From Inia geoffrensis (Eukaryota > Chordata > Mammalia > Artiodactyla > Iniidae), in contig CM070906.1 of NCBI GenBank assembly GCA_036417435.1, positions 46,513,396 through 46,577,395 of the forward strand: DNA of 64,000 bases, written 5' to 3'. The position numbers were made by a program, and so were the translations under genes. Shown in pieces: positions 46,788-58,640 of this stretch (position 1 is the stretch's first letter; every line of letters begins with the position of its first letter). Under the pieces are notes generated by a model. The model saw nothing but the letters and a program-made list of their open reading frames with translations. It had not been told where the DNA came from and searched no databases.

Positions 46788-46997
46788 TGGGCTTCCCTGG
46801 TGGTGCAGTGGTTGAGAGTCCACCTGCAGATGCAGGGGACACAGGTTCGTGCCCCAGTCCAGGAAGATCCCACATGCCGTGGAGCGGCTGGGCCCGTGAG
46901 CCATGGCCGCTGAGCCTGCGCGTCCAGAACCTGTGCTCCGCAATGGGAGGGGCCACAACAGTGAGAGGTCCACGTACCACAAAAAAAAAAAAAAAAA
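46788..46997 (+). repeat. CHR-type SINE upstream of IFNA, with target-site duplication
   Basis: GGGCTTCCCTGGTGGTGCAG start, the GC-rich body GCTGGGCCCGTGAGCCATGG and a long A-run. The perfect duplication AGAGTAAGCTT is at 46777-46787 and 46998-47008. It ends 378 bp before the IFNA ATG. Confidence 0.92.
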
Positions 46998-47203
46998 AGA
47001 GTAAGCTTGGCACTTTTTATATGTACAGAGTAGAGATATCCATGGAGTACATAAATACATACACAGGACATATGTGTTATCAAAATTTCATGTTGGGGGG
47101 GGCAATTAGGAAAAACTATCTAAGAAGGCTCTGTGGGCAGGGGCAGAGGCAATAATGGAAAAAAATATTTGCGAAATGCTGCCCTAACCCATCTGGAGAG
47201 TGC

Positions 47204-47280
47204 AAAATGAAAAGCAAAAACAGAAGTAGAAAGTAAGATTGAACATTCAGAAAATGGAAACGAATGGGTTCCCATTTAAG
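47204..47280 (+). promoter_or_regulatory. IFNA virus-response element and TATA-like box
   Basis: GAAA-rich IRF-type repeats: AAATGAAAAGCAAAAACAG, GTAGAAAGTAAG, AGAAAATGGAAACGAAT. A CATTTAAG box lies at 47273-47280, 102 bp before the IFNA start codon. This matches the known layout of alpha-interferon promoters, where IRF3/IRF7 bind. The first base of the usual TATTTAAG is C here. Confidence 0.8.
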
Positions 47281-47374
47281 ACCCAGGCCTGAAGGAAGGT
47301 CTTCAGAGAACCTAGAGAGCAGGGCTCACAGAGTCCCCACCTCAGCCAGGCCGGCAGCATCTGCATGCTCCCCG

Positions 47375-47944
47375 ATGGCCCCAACCGTGTCCTTACTCCT
47401 GGCCCTGGTGCTGCTCAGCTGCAACTCCAACTGCTCTCTGGGCTGCGACCTCCCTCAGACCCACAGCCTGGCTAACACGAGGGCCCTGATGCTCCTGCAC
47501 CAAATGAGGAGAATCTCCCCCTTCTCCTGCCTGAAGGACAGAAATGACTTTGGATTCCCCCAGGAGGCATTTGGAGGCAACCAGTTCCAGAAGGCTCAAG
47601 CCATCGCTGTGGTCCACGAGATGATCCAGCAGACCTTCCAGCTCTTCAGCACGGAGGGCTCGGCTGCCGCTTGGGATGAGACCCTCCTGGACAAGTTCTG
47701 CACTGCACTTTATCAGCAGCTCACTGACCTGCAAGCCTGTCTGATGCAGGAGGCGGGGCTGGAAGGGACTCCCCTGCTGAAGGAGGACTCCATCCTGGCT
47801 GTGAGGAAATACTTCCACAGAATCACTGTCTATCTGCAAGAGAAGAAGTACAGCCCTTGTGCCTGGGAGATCGTCAGAGCAGAAGTCATGAGATCCTTCT
47901 CTTCATCAACAAACTTGCAAGAAAGACTCAGAAGGAAGGAATGA
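47375..47944 (+). CDS. IFNA: Interferon alpha, intact
   Basis: A secreted antiviral cytokine acting through IFNAR1/IFNAR2 and JAK-STAT (family knowledge). The single-exon product is 189 residues: a 23-residue signal peptide ([20 protein letters not shown], then SLG) and a 166-residue mature chain starting CDLPQTHSL. Mature cysteines fall at 1, 29, 99 and 139, the conserved two-disulfide pattern, with an extra cysteine at 86. Family motifs are [32 protein letters not shown] and [16 protein letters not shown]. No N-glycosylation sequon was seen. The frame is open upstream to 47264, but that part covers the TATA-like box and 5' untranslated region. The ATG at 47375 matches the start and length of the family. 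The gene has its own promoter, and an AU-rich 3' untranslated region follows. The subtype number cannot be set from one window. Confidence 0.95.
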   Translation: MAPTVSLLLALVLLSCNSNCSLGCDLPQTHSLANTRALMLLHQMRRISPFSCLKDRNDFGFPQEAFGGNQFQKAQAIAVVHEMIQQTFQLFSTEGSAAAWDETLLDKFCTALYQQLTDLQACLMQEAGLEGTPLLKEDSILAVRKYFHRITVYLQEKKYSPCAWEIVRAEVMRSFSSSTNLQERLRRKE

Positions 47945-48330
47945 CACACACCTGGTTCAACACGGAAACGATTCTCACTCACGAGACCACACTTCCACAC
48001 TGCTGCCATGTCAAAGACTCATTTCTGCTCTCATGATGCCCTGAATTGAATTAATTTGTCAAGTGTTTTCAGGAATATTAAGCAACATGATGTTCTACTC
48101 TACCGGCACTCGTCCCTCATAGATGCCCATGCTGATCTATCTACTTACTTATCTACTTAAATATTTATTTATCTATTTTAATATTTATTTCACTATTTAT
48201 AAAGATTTAAATTATTTGTATTTACATAATATTATGTGCATGTATACATTGTGCTTAAGAGAAAAAATATATACTTTGTATTAACTCAGTTTATGAGTTT
48301 TCTTTGTTCATTAAATTCTTACTATAGAAA
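47945..48330 (+). promoter_or_regulatory. IFNA 3' untranslated region with AU-rich elements
   Basis: ATTTA pentamers cluster at about 48155-48200 (AATATTTATTTATC, TATTTCACTATTTAT), the usual signal for rapid decay of interferon mRNA. A likely polyadenylation signal ATTAAA lies at about 48311. Confidence 0.7.
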
Positions 48331-48339
48331 ACTTCATTT

Positions 48340-50240
48340 GTTTATTCTTTAAAAAAGAAACACCAAGTCTGAATGCGCAAAATATTTAAAGAATGTGTTA
48401 CAATTCCTTGACCATCATTACGATTCTCACATTAGAAATAAAAATAGACTAACTCTAGCCAGCTTTTGTGTTGCCCTCAGGACACAGACATGAACATAAC
48501 TAATCTAATCTTGCTTTTTATAACTTTGATTTTTTTTAAGGAGAGTAACCTAAAAACAATAATTAATTCATAATTCAATTAAATTTTATTACTTATTTTA
48601 AAAATAGTCCTGATTTGTAGTAGAAATGAATATCAATTAGGTTGAATGCTACAATGAGAAGGGAGAAAAATGGAATTCCCCCAGTAGAAGGTGGATCAAG
48701 CCATGTGAGGATACAAAAATAAAAGTAGTAGATATTACCTATAGCTAACTAGTAGGCATTTCAGTGCAAATGTCCACTGGATACTGGAGATGGTAATTTA
48801 CAAGCAATCCTATGAAGTGTAAAGCATGGAACTGAAGAAGTGATCAAATGCGAGGAGAGTATAGAATGAGAAAAGGACTTAAAATTGAGTCCCATGACCT
48901 TAACCTTAAAAGGGAGAGAACACCACAATGGAAGCAGACATGGAATGGCCGTATGTTAACAAGAGAGAATGGTGAGAAGACCGTGTTTGAAAAGACTGAA
49001 ACTGCTTAGAAGACTCAATGCATTCATGAAAACATAGATGGAAAATGCTCCCTACACTGGGAAAAGAGATGGCATTGGCCACTTAGTGAGAGCTTGTTTG
49101 GTAGACTTAATCAGCAGAAGGTGAAGAGAAGGTGGAAGGATGAGTAAGAGAAGGTAATGACAATATACATAGAAAACAGGTTTGAGATATTTGCCATCTG
49201 AATTGGAGGAGAGAAAGCAGGTCCTACGCAAGGCTGGAACCTAGAGTAGAAGGTGGATCATTTTATTCTCTGCATAGTTTTCCCTTTCTGAAACATTTTT
49301 GCCTCAGAAGAGATTTCATGGATTTGATGTATTGTAACTCATAATCATATTTAATACTTTATTTACTTTAAAACATGACATATTTAATTATTCACAAGGA
49401 TAATTCATCACTTTGATTAACGTTATATTGATTGTCAGTAAGCTGCTCTGTAGATTGAAATCATCCACTACATGGGAAACAGATGGAACTGACCTTACTG
49501 AGAGCTGATTTGGTGGGATTAATCAGCAGAAACCATACTGGAGTAGGTGGAAGAGTGACAAGAGAGGAACTCCCATTGTCATTGTTTTACCTGGGGAGTC
49601 ACTTTACTTCTTTCACTCTCATCATAGTCAGGTTTGTATCTGTTTTCATTTTACTTCAGTGAATCAATGCAATGACGCTTTCCAAGAAAGTTGAATGGAG
49701 AAGGAAATCAGTGATGTATTGAACATTATGGAAAATGATGTTTCCGTTTATGTTTCCATTTTTACTTTCTTATTAAGCTACTAACCTCAAGTTGAAACAG
49801 AAAGTAATTCAGTAGTAGCAAGACAACCCTTGCCCAGAAAAATATGAACTGAAAAAGAACGTATAACATTACAAAGACTCTGACACCAGGAAAGCAAAGA
49901 ACGATAATTTTATCTAGCATCCTACGCCCTAAATTTTCACCACCCTACACCTTCATTGTGAGATGGAGAGTGATGAACCCAGAGGCTCAGTAGAAATCTA
50001 CCGAGTCATCTAATGATGGTTATTAATTACTTCAATATAAGGTTCTCATGCGAGGTCAACAGAAGCTTCTGATGGGAGGTCTGATGGAAAATCTAAGAAT
50101 ACTCTGTTAATAATTATTTGGAGTAAGTGTTATGAACTCTGTGCTAATGATACAATGGTGAACAAGATGCAGACCTGTCTCCTATGGTGGTTATTTGCCA
50201 AACAGGTCTAATAAATCTATTTTCAAGAAAACCAATCCTG
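48340..50240. other. IFNA downstream flank, diverged internal repeat
   Basis: No gene. Two segments of about 90 bp resemble each other at about 49040-49130 and 49457-49545 (GAGAGCTTGTTTGGTAGAC against GAGAGCTGATTTGGTGGGA, both followed by TTAATCAGCAGAA). The offset is about 415 bp, so the flank contains an old partial duplication. Confidence 0.55.
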
Positions 50241-50578
50241 GCCTTCCCTGGTGATGCAGTGGTTAAGAATCTGCCTGCCAATGCAGGGCACACGGTTCAA
50301 GCCCTGGTCCAGGAAGATCCCACATGCTGCGGAGCAATTAAGCCCGTATGCCACAACTACTGAGCCTGCCTCTAGAGCCTGCGTGCCACAATTACTGAAG
50401 CCTGTGCACCTAGAGCCTGTTCTCCGCAACAAGAGAAGCCATCTCAATAAGAAGCCCGCGCACCGCAAAGAAGAGTAGCCCCCACTCGCCGCAACTAAAG
50501 AAAGCCCATGCGCAGCAATGAAGACTCAAGGCAGCCAGACATAAATTAATTAATTAATTAATTAAAAAAAAAAAAAAG
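50241..50578 (+). repeat. CHR-family SINE
   Basis: GGCCTTCCCTGGTGATGCAG start, CGGTTCAAGCCCTGGTCCAG, a (TTAA)n stretch and an A-run. A 14-bp near-perfect duplication flanks it: GAAAACCAATCCTG and GAAGACCAATCCTG. Confidence 0.9.
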
Positions 50579-50579
50579 G

Positions 50580-51155
50580 AAGACCAATCCTGAAGGATAA
50601 GCCAGCTTGGCCGATATGGAAAATAAAGAGGGCAGAAACAGAGCCCAGGACTAGAAGTAAACATAGCCAACCTCTTAGCAAGATAAATGTAAATCCTCAT
50701 CTAATGGTCAATTTACCTCAGTTCCTTTTATCCTGTACATCATGTTCAACTTTTAAAGAAACTTACCATACTAAAAAGTGAAAAACACAGTTTGAAGTGA
50801 TAGAGCAAATATCAGAAACAGACTCAGATACAGTAGAAATTTAGGAATTACCAGACCAGGAGTTCAAAATAACAGCGATTAAAGTGCGAAAGGCTCTAAT
50901 GTATTCACCTATTTTATTCTTCTACTTTATCTCAGTCAAACTATGTATGGTACTTAAAATAGTTTTGCTTGTACAATATCACGTTCAACTTTACAATGTA
51001 TTCAAATATAATAAAATACGCTTACCTTTATCTTTTTTCAAATTATTTTCTTGTTTAATTTATGAAACTCTTCCCCAGATGACAGCTTGGATTTGTTTAT
51101 TCTTACAAAAAGAAACAGCTTAAATTCTCAAAGCATAGTGAAAAATGGATGATGA
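50580..51155. other. Intergenic, nothing recognised
   Basis: No gene or clear repeat. AT-rich, with only short frames. Confidence 0.4.
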
Positions 51156-51158
51156 ATT

Positions 51159-51558
51159 TTTTTTTTTTTTTTTTTTTGCTGTGTTGGGTCTTTGTTGGTA
51201 TGCACGGGCTTTCTCTAGTTACGGCAAGCAGGGGCTACCCTTCGCTGTGGGGCACGGGCTTCTCATTGCAGTGGCTTCTCTTGTTGCAGAGCACATGCTC
51301 TCAGCACGCAGGCTTCCGTAGTTGCACCGAGTGGGCTCCGTAGTTGCAATGTGCGGGTTCTAGGGTGCACTAGCTTCAGTAGTTGTGGCTCGCAGGCTCA
51401 GTATTTGTGCCTTGCGGGCTCTAGAACTCAGGTTCAGTAGCTGTGGCACACGGGCTTAACTGCTCCACGGCATGTGGGATCTTCCTGGACCAGGGATCAA
51501 ACCCGTGTCCCCTGCATTGGCAGGCAGATTCTTAACCACTGCACCACCAGGGAAGTCC
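51159..51558 (-). repeat. Long CHR-family SINE
   Basis: Poly-T, TGCTGTGTTGGGTCTTTG, many GTAGTTG/GTGGC modules, GGACCAGGGATCAAACCCG and ACCACCAGGGAAGTCC on the minus strand. Related ATGATGAATT repeats flank it. Confidence 0.88.
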
Positions 51559-51559
51559 T

Positions 51560-54500
51560 GTATGATGAATTCTACTCATCATTCGTTTCAGTAAGTTATA
51601 TTTTACAACTTCATATTTCTATTTCAGATATATAATAGTTCCACGAATAAAGAGGTGAGAAAAGCAAATGCCAAACCTCTCTTTTAGGAGAGTTCTGTTT
51701 GGAAAAGAAAGAGACATAAAAACAGTAATCATGCTAAAATTATTTCAATTAAGTTTCCTGTTACAATGAGAGATAAAGGAAACGGGATTCTCTCACTAGC
51801 ATCTGGAATGAGGCTTTTCAAGAAGGGGAAAGGCAGATGTATTCTATAAAGTGCTCTACAAACATCTAAAGACAGATTTCCCATTGGTGGATGCATACGC
51901 AGATCTGGAATCTACAACAATGTACATCATGGAGATGTTAATTTGTGTTTGTTGCACATTTGAAAATCAAGATATGGTAAGGATGTCATTACTTATGAGT
52001 AGGATGTAGAATGAGAAGAGGACCTAAAGCTTATGAGGACCTTCAACTTTTAAGACTGAGAAAGAGAAGGAGAGGCTGCCAAGGACACAGAGATGGAGTA
52101 GCCAGTGCAGATAGGAGTCAGCCAGGGAACAACGATCTTCAGGAAACACTGAAGAAGGAAACCAAGGGTTTGAGAATTAAACAGGATGAAATTTAAATAT
52201 TTATATGTGAGATAGGATTCTGCATTGAATGTACATTCTGCCAGGACATGTGTGTGATCCTGGAGAAACACGTAACTTCCCTGAGCCTCAGTTTCCTCAA
52301 ATATAAAGTAAATGAAAATATTCCTAGAGTTGTTGTGGTATTAGACAAACTGGAACATTAAAGAGCCTTTAGCAGAATATCATCCACTGAGTGAAGGCTA
52401 ACAGGTAGTGCCTATCTTCTTATTTTTTCATATAGATCTAAATGGGAATAATGAATTCTCCTCTCCCTCTCTCTGTCACTGACAGCAAAACACTGACAGC
52501 CTAAAAAACAGAACTGGGAAAAACTGTTTCATCAATTGTATGTAATTTTATGCATAATATATATCTATGCTACATACTTATGAATATATAGTATAAGGTA
52601 TACAATATATATAAAATTCCATATATCTATCTGTTGACTCTGATACATGGCATAACTCTCCTTCATCTCTGCTTTCCTGGATCCCATTTTTTCATTTTTC
52701 AAATACCGTAATCATTTACTTCCTCCCAGTGTAGAAATCCAGTGTACTCTCCCCATTCACTCTGCATTAAGCTGTACTGCCCATTCATACAGCTGTTTCC
52801 TTCTCCATTAGGGTTTCTGGCTGTCAATTTCCCCTTAAGACTACAAAGCCACCAATGGAAAGCAGAAGCTGAGTGAAAGTTCTAGGTTTGTCAGAAACTC
52901 TCATATGACTCCACACTCTCCGCCTGCCAAGCACTGCAGGTCCAGACTGTCCAGACTCCCAGAGAAACACAGTAAATAGATGGCACCCTGCCCAACAATG
53001 AACAATGGTGGAGAATCCAGGAGCTCACCTGTGCCTCTGTTTGCACACTTCCACGTGCTGACTGCACTAGGAGGAACTCACCTGGTTCTTATTTGCTCAA
53101 AAAGCCCAAAGCGCAGGAAACACGGAATTGAAAGGCAGCAGCAGCTTGAGAACTTGGAAGGAGAACAGAGATGTTTAAAGCGTTCAGTGGAACAGCGGCA
53201 GGTCCTCAGGACGTGGAAGAACACAGATGAGCTGCACTGAGGCAAGTGTTTCTCCAGAACATTCGTTTTCAGAGAAGAAAAGATTGAGGTGCACGCGATA
53301 GCACAGAGTTCTCCCAGAAGGATGTGGCCACTAACAGTGTCCCCAGCACTGATACCACAGCAGCCTGCGGAGTCTTGGAAGGGACGAGGGTTACCTCAGT
53401 GCCAGGTGCAAATTTGTTTCGTCCTTAGGACCCAGCAAGTAATCACAGAGCAGGGAAGGATATTCCTGGGGACAATGCAATCCAAGGAATTTCTTACATT
53501 CCATCATGATGTCTTTGCCCCTTTGAAAGACAAACAAAACAAAATATGCTTGAATAGAAGGGACACAGGCAGGGATTTTAATATATTTAGCAACAACTGG
53601 GGAAGAGCCTTTCCAGCAGGGCAGGTATCAGTAACATGCACACTGGAAGGTCACAATTTCTAAAAGCAACAAAGAGCTAAGTGGAAATTCATTTATTTAA
53701 TTTAGGCACTTTGGAAAGAGGACACTGATGGATCGATCATCTTTCTGTTCTTTCCAGTTGGTGCATGCAGCACTGAGTAGGTACTTTTAAAGTCAGAAGA
53801 ACATTTAGAGGTTTGGAAACCTTCCTAAGGATTAGGGTCCTAAAACAAGCAGAAACCATTCCTATATTACTGCTAAAAATGTCATTTTACTAACAAATGA
53901 TGTTTTAAATAATATTTTTATTTCAATTCTTCAGTATTATGATGTTTTAATGGGCTGAGGCTAGAAATTTAAATAAAGACAACTATACAAGGCCATGAGG
54001 GTGACTCTGGAGTTCAAGGCAGACCCTCCCTGCTAAGGAGCCCATTAAAAACTTTCACTGCTTCTGTCTAAGAAGCGCCTATGCTCTTCCGTCTTGGTCA
54101 TACCCATATCTTAACCAATAGTTGGAACAATAAAGAATAGAGATTCTTCCCTGGACTCTATCAGTGGACAAACAGATGTCCAGTCTGGACTGTAGGTGAG
54201 AAATGGAGGTGTCTTCATTTGAGAATGAGAACAACAGGCTGATCTGAGGAGGTCTCCTGGGAAATCAGTGAGGTCCTTGTCGACTGAAAACAAACCACAA
54301 CATGAGAGCTGAGAGTTCATTCTTTTGGGAGGACTTACTGAGGACTATAGCCTGGAGGACAGCCTTTCAGCTCTGACGAACCGCCCCAAGGACGTAAGGG
54401 GGACGTCAGTACATACTGGTGATTTTGGTGAGGGAGGTACATGCCATCAAGGACACATCTTGGTAGACGCTTGCTGCTAGTCATGAGGAACAGATGTCTC

Positions 54501-55380
54501 TGTTAATGATTTTAGGGCTTTTTACATACGGAGAACATGCAAGAAATTGCGTTTATTCAATTTTCTTGGGAAATTATTTAACAACCTACTGGCCTGTTCT
54601 GTCCGTTTTCCCAGAGCACAGCATGCCTCGCTCCTCATCTCCACCCTGAACTCCTAACAGGGCATGCTGGGGTCGGGGACTGCAGTGACTAGTGACTTCA
54701 TTCTTGTAGAGCCAGATGGCGAGTGACTTTTTAGTTGTTATCCTGAAGAAGAAACGTCAGAGCTCATATGGCTAGAAATCGTTAGGTGCTTTTACTTTGT
54801 TCTTAAACTCACATGAAAACTCAAGAGTTAAAAATACATAGATTCCAGAAGTCTGCTGTTCTTGGATTAATATTTACTATATTTTGTTGAAGAAATCACT
54901 CATAAAATCTTAGACTTGTTCCTCCAATTGGCAGAAAAATCCACTCCTTTCTAACTGTTTAATAAGGATTTTGCCTATTTTCGCTCAGAACTTAAAGTCA
55001 GCTCAGTTGACAGACCACACCCTGTGTAGCCCTCCAAAACAAGTGACAGCAATCCTTTGGCATCTGAAGTGGAATTAAGGGTCCTTTGTCATCTCACTAT
55101 CTTCCCTCTGATGATTTAGTTGGTTCCTAAATATCATGTTCTTTTCCACCCTTCACTTTTTTTAATGGGCTCTTTCAGACAAATCACAGAAAAGCCCCTC
55201 ACTAAGGTTTGCCCTTCTATCTATGGTACGTTTGGAATAGTTCATCCGTCCAGATTGATATTTGTCTCCAGCTGTATAAGTGAGTGTGATCGAAATAGGG
55301 TTACTGAGAGGACCAAGTTAATAGAACTTAGAAAGTGGCTAGTTCCTTATAAGCAAGCAATAAAATTCAGTTGTTACTTT
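51560..55380. other. Gene-free stretch between IFNA and IFNW
   Basis: No interferon similarity on either strand. The longest frame (53289-53663) shows no family signature. A TA-rich patch lies at 52555-52630. The segment around 52000-52200 weakly echoes 48860-48970 (AGAATGAGAAGAGGACC against AGAATGAGAAAAGGACT), as if the two interferon flanks share ancestry. Confidence 0.4.
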
Positions 55381-55381
55381 T

Positions 55382-55639
55382 TTTTTTTTCAACATATTCC
55401 CTACATCTCTCAGCAAACACTGCTTCTTTTTTTTTCCTTAATATTTATTTATTTTGGCTGCACCAGGTCTTAGTTGCAACATGCGGGATCTTTGTTGAGG
55501 CATGCAGGACCTTTAGTTGTGGTATGTGGACTCTTAGTTGTGGCATGCATGCGGGATCTACTTCCCCAGTCAGGGATTGAACCCGGGCCCCCTGCATTGG
55601 AAGCTTGGAGTCTTACCCACTGGACCATCAGGGAAGTCC
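55382..55639 (-). repeat. CHR-family SINE
   Basis: TTTATTTATTTTGGCTGCAC, CAGGGATTGAACCCGGGCCC and GGACCATCAGGGAAGTCCC on the minus strand. CAGTTGTTACTTTT and CAGTTGCTACTTTT flank it. Confidence 0.88.
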
Positions 55640-56422
55640 CCAGTTGCTACTTTTATATGACGATTACTATTATCCAGATTAAGATCAGTATCATTTGGCA
55701 TCATCTAATTCCCTTCCTTTTAATTCTAGTGTTCTCAAAGCACTCTTCTTATTACCTGAGTGGATTCATCAACTAGACAGATGCTCAGCAACGCTGATCT
55801 CCAGGATCCTGCCACAGAGGGTTAGCCATTGGGTTCTGGTTGCCAGTTGCTTGTGAGCTGATCGGTGTGACTTCTTCCCTCTTTCTTCGAAAATAATCAC
55901 ATATCGATTACATGAAAGAAAAATCAGGTGCCTGGTCTTGCAAAGCTGAAGGCAGTCCGTTAACCCAGGACTTGGTCTTCTTTGAGTTTCTGGCAGAAGC
56001 AGCCATTTTCCAGCCTTTCTGTTATTCATATAGGCTTTTATCCTGCCCCAACTACGCTGTATTAAATTTTGCTAACTTAGAATATGTCATTGTGTCTGTG
56101 GAAAATCACTTCCCTTCTTTCACATTCGCGACTTTCACCTTACATTAGTTTCCTTTTCACCCACAAAATAATTGTGGAATTTTACTTTATAAGAAAGTAG
56201 CAATGAGAAACAAAAAATTTAAAGCATTGAAAATGATAGAGACCGCAGCCCCTCTGCCTTTTTTACTTCCTTGTATTGCTCTTACCTCACCATGAATTAG
56301 AACTAATTAGGAGCACCAAGACAAATTTTGCCCAATAAGTCACTAAGTGAATATAATTTATAAAAAACTTTAAAACTTTAAGTGTAGAATCGCACACAAG
56401 TAGAGGAAAGAAGGCGACTTCT

Positions 56423-56605
56423 GGGCTTCCCTGGTGGCGCAGTGGTTGAGAGCCCGCCTGCCGATGCAGGGGACACGGGTTCGTGCCCTGGTCCAGGAGG
56501 ATCCCACATGCCACGGAGCGGCTGGGCGCGTGAGCCACGGCCGCTGAGCCTGCGCGTCTGGAGCCTGTGCCTCACAACGGGAGAGGCCCGAGTACCGCAA
56601 AAAAA
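56423..56605 (+). repeat. CHR-type SINE with 15-bp target-site duplication
   Basis: GGGCTTCCCTGGTGGCGCAG start and GCTGGGCGCGTGAGCCACGG body, ending CGAGTACCGC and an A-run. The perfect duplication AAGAAGGCGACTTCT is at 56408-56422 and 56606-56620. Confidence 0.92.
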
Positions 56606-56624
56606 AAGAAGGCGACTTCTCTCT

Positions 56625-57840
56625 GACCTAATCCTGGGCCTCATTGCCCTGCATTCTCAGAGGGTGACAGAGACAGAGGAAGGGAGAAGCCCACTGGCAT
56701 CAACTGACTGAATGAACAACTGAACCTCACTGGCCTCTGTGATATAAGCGAGACAACACCATCGCTGAATTCTCTGCCCCCAGCTCAGAAACTTTGAGCA
56801 TAACAAGCGTTGACTAGTTTTAGTAAGAGTTGAATAATAAAATCTGTATTTGGCAAAATAAAAATTATGTGTCTACTCAGGGTAAAATGATTAGAATTGG
56901 GTAACTCCTCCACCACCTTAGAGAAAACACACTTTTGCTCTCAGCATCTGAGGGCTGCTGACACTTCTGATACCTGAGGACATGGGTCAGGAGGGGAGGA
57001 GGTCACCACTGAGGACTAGGGTCCTTCACACAAACACTCCAGGGGCAAGGGTGAGGGTCCTGGAAGATGAATTATTTCCCTAACAAATAAACAAGCCCCT
57101 CCACAGATAGGAGACTGTAAAGTCCTCGGGATGTGGTGAGCCTGCCCTCAGGGTGGGAGTCCAGGTTAGGAAGGGGACTCTGTCACTCTAGAGGAGAGGG
57201 TGTGACTAGATGTGATCTGTCCCTTGTGACTGAGGTGCCGCTGGGGAAATACAATTGTCTTGGAATTAGGATCTCCACACCCATATTCTCTGAAAAGAAC
57301 CAGTATTCCTGGTGGGGGCATTGGCCCAGCCTGTGGAGGACTAGGTCTCCAGTAAGAAAATGGTGGAAAGAAAGGACAATATCTATAATAGTCCTCACCT
57401 CGTGGTCCCCTGAAGCATGATCACATGGAACTGTATGAACATGAAGGAAGAGAAACATTAAAAAGCTAATTCACTTATAATCATCAGCCTCTGCTGTGAA
57501 ACCCCTCTTTGGCTTCAAAGAGCTTAATAGCCAGAGGTGGTCTAGTAAATCCCTAAAAAAGTACAGAAACCATAGGGCTGAGGAAGCCTGCCTTTCTATA
57601 TAAAGTAAGGCAGTAAAAATGGAGACTAAGGTCATGGCTAAAAATTTGTTCCTGGAACAGAGAAAAGCAATATTTATGCATGAGAAGGAGAGAGAAAATG
57701 TACTTACATACCTGTAGCATTTCTGACTGTAACACAAAGACATTTCTCATTTGATTAACAAATATCCATTTGGATGGGCACATCAGAAGTTATTGGGAAA
57801 AGTGCAAAATTAATAGTTTAGATAACATCTTCTTAGACAA
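56625..57840. other. Intergenic upstream of IFNW
   Basis: No gene or clear repeat recognised. Frames of 90-95 codons on both strands lack any family signature. Confidence 0.4.
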
Positions 57841-57851
57841 TGAGAATACAT

Positions 57852-57926
57852 AAATGAAACCCAAAAAAGGAAGTAAAAGTGACAGAAATGTTTAGAAAAT
57901 GAAAATTACTGCGTTCCCTATTTAAC
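57852..57926 (+). promoter_or_regulatory. IFNW virus-response element and TATA box
   Basis: GAAA-type repeats (ATGAAACCC, GGAAGTAAAAGTGACAGAAA, TTAGAAAATGAAAATTAC) lead to TATTTAA at 57919-57925, 102 bp before the IFNW ATG. The spacing is identical to that in IFNA. Confidence 0.8.
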
Positions 57927-58020
57927 GGCCTGGCTTAGAAAGAATGTCATCAGAGAACCTACCCGCAAGGTTCCCCCAGGCGCCCGTCTCAGCCAGGCCA
58001 GCAGCAGCCTCACTTGCCCC

Positions 58021-58608
58021 ATGGCCTTCGTGCTCTCTCTAACGACCGCCCTGGTGGTGTTCAGCTACGGCCCTGGTGGATCTCTGGGCTGCGACCTGTC
58101 TCAGAGCCACGTGCGGATTAGCAGGAAGAACTTCATGCTTCTGGGCCAGATGCGGAGAATCTCCCCTCACCTCTGTCTGAAGGACAGAAAAGACTTTGGT
58201 TTCCCCCAGGACATGGTGGATGGCAGCCAGCTCCCGAAGGCCCAGGCCACCTCTGTCCTCCACGAGATGCTCCAGCAGGTCTTCCGCCTCTTCCACACAG
58301 AGCGCTCCTCTGCCGCCTGGGACACCTCCCTCCTGGACAAACTCCGCACTGGACTCCATCAGCAGCTGGAGGACCTGGACGCCTGCTTGGTGCAGGTGAT
58401 GGGAGATGAAGAAACTGCGCTGGGAGTGACGGACCCTACACTGGCCGTGAAGAGGTACTTCCAGGGAATCCATCTCTACCTGAAAGAGAAGAAATACAGT
58501 GACTGTGCCTGGGAAATTGTCAGAGTGGAAATCATGAGATCCTTGTCTTCATCAACCAACTTGCAAGAAAGGATACGAATTATGGATGGAGACCTGGGGT
58601 CACCTTGA
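58021..58608 (+). CDS. IFNW1: Interferon omega, intact
   Basis: A secreted type I interferon that uses the same IFNAR1/IFNAR2 receptor as alpha (family knowledge). The single exon encodes 195 residues: a 23-residue signal peptide ([20 protein letters not shown], then SLG) and a 172-residue mature chain beginning CDLSQ. Cysteines lie at mature 1, 29, 99 and 139. Omega features are CDLSQ in place of CDLPQ, the motif [39 protein letters not shown], and a C-terminal extension ending MDGDLGSP that alpha lacks. No N-glycosylation sequon was seen. The ATG at 58021 is the only start giving the expected signal peptide. The promoter sits just upstream. A tandemly duplicated 3' flank follows. The copy number of omega genes in this species cannot be told from the window. 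Confidence 0.95.
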   Translation: MAFVLSLTTALVVFSYGPGGSLGCDLSQSHVRISRKNFMLLGQMRRISPHLCLKDRKDFGFPQDMVDGSQLPKAQATSVLHEMLQQVFRLFHTERSSAAWDTSLLDKLRTGLHQQLEDLDACLVQVMGDEETALGVTDPTLAVKRYFQGIHLYLKEKKYSDCAWEIVRVEIMRSLSSSTNLQERIRIMDGDLGSP

Positions 58609-58640
58609 AATGTTTCTCATTGACTAAGATGCCCTATCAC

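Noticed and set aside
47264..47374. In-frame 37-residue N-terminal extension of IFNA from an upstream ATG
   Set aside because: It covers the TATA-like box and 5' untranslated region. The ATG at 47375 gives the standard signal peptide and 189-residue length.
53289..53663. 124-codon frame between IFNA and IFNW, considered as an interferon relic
   Set aside because: No signal peptide, CDLPQ, SCLKDR or CAWE-like blocks in any frame on either strand.
58039..58473. 144-codon minus-strand frame
   Set aside because: Antisense shadow of the IFNW coding sequence; the same applies to 47393-47839 under IFNA.
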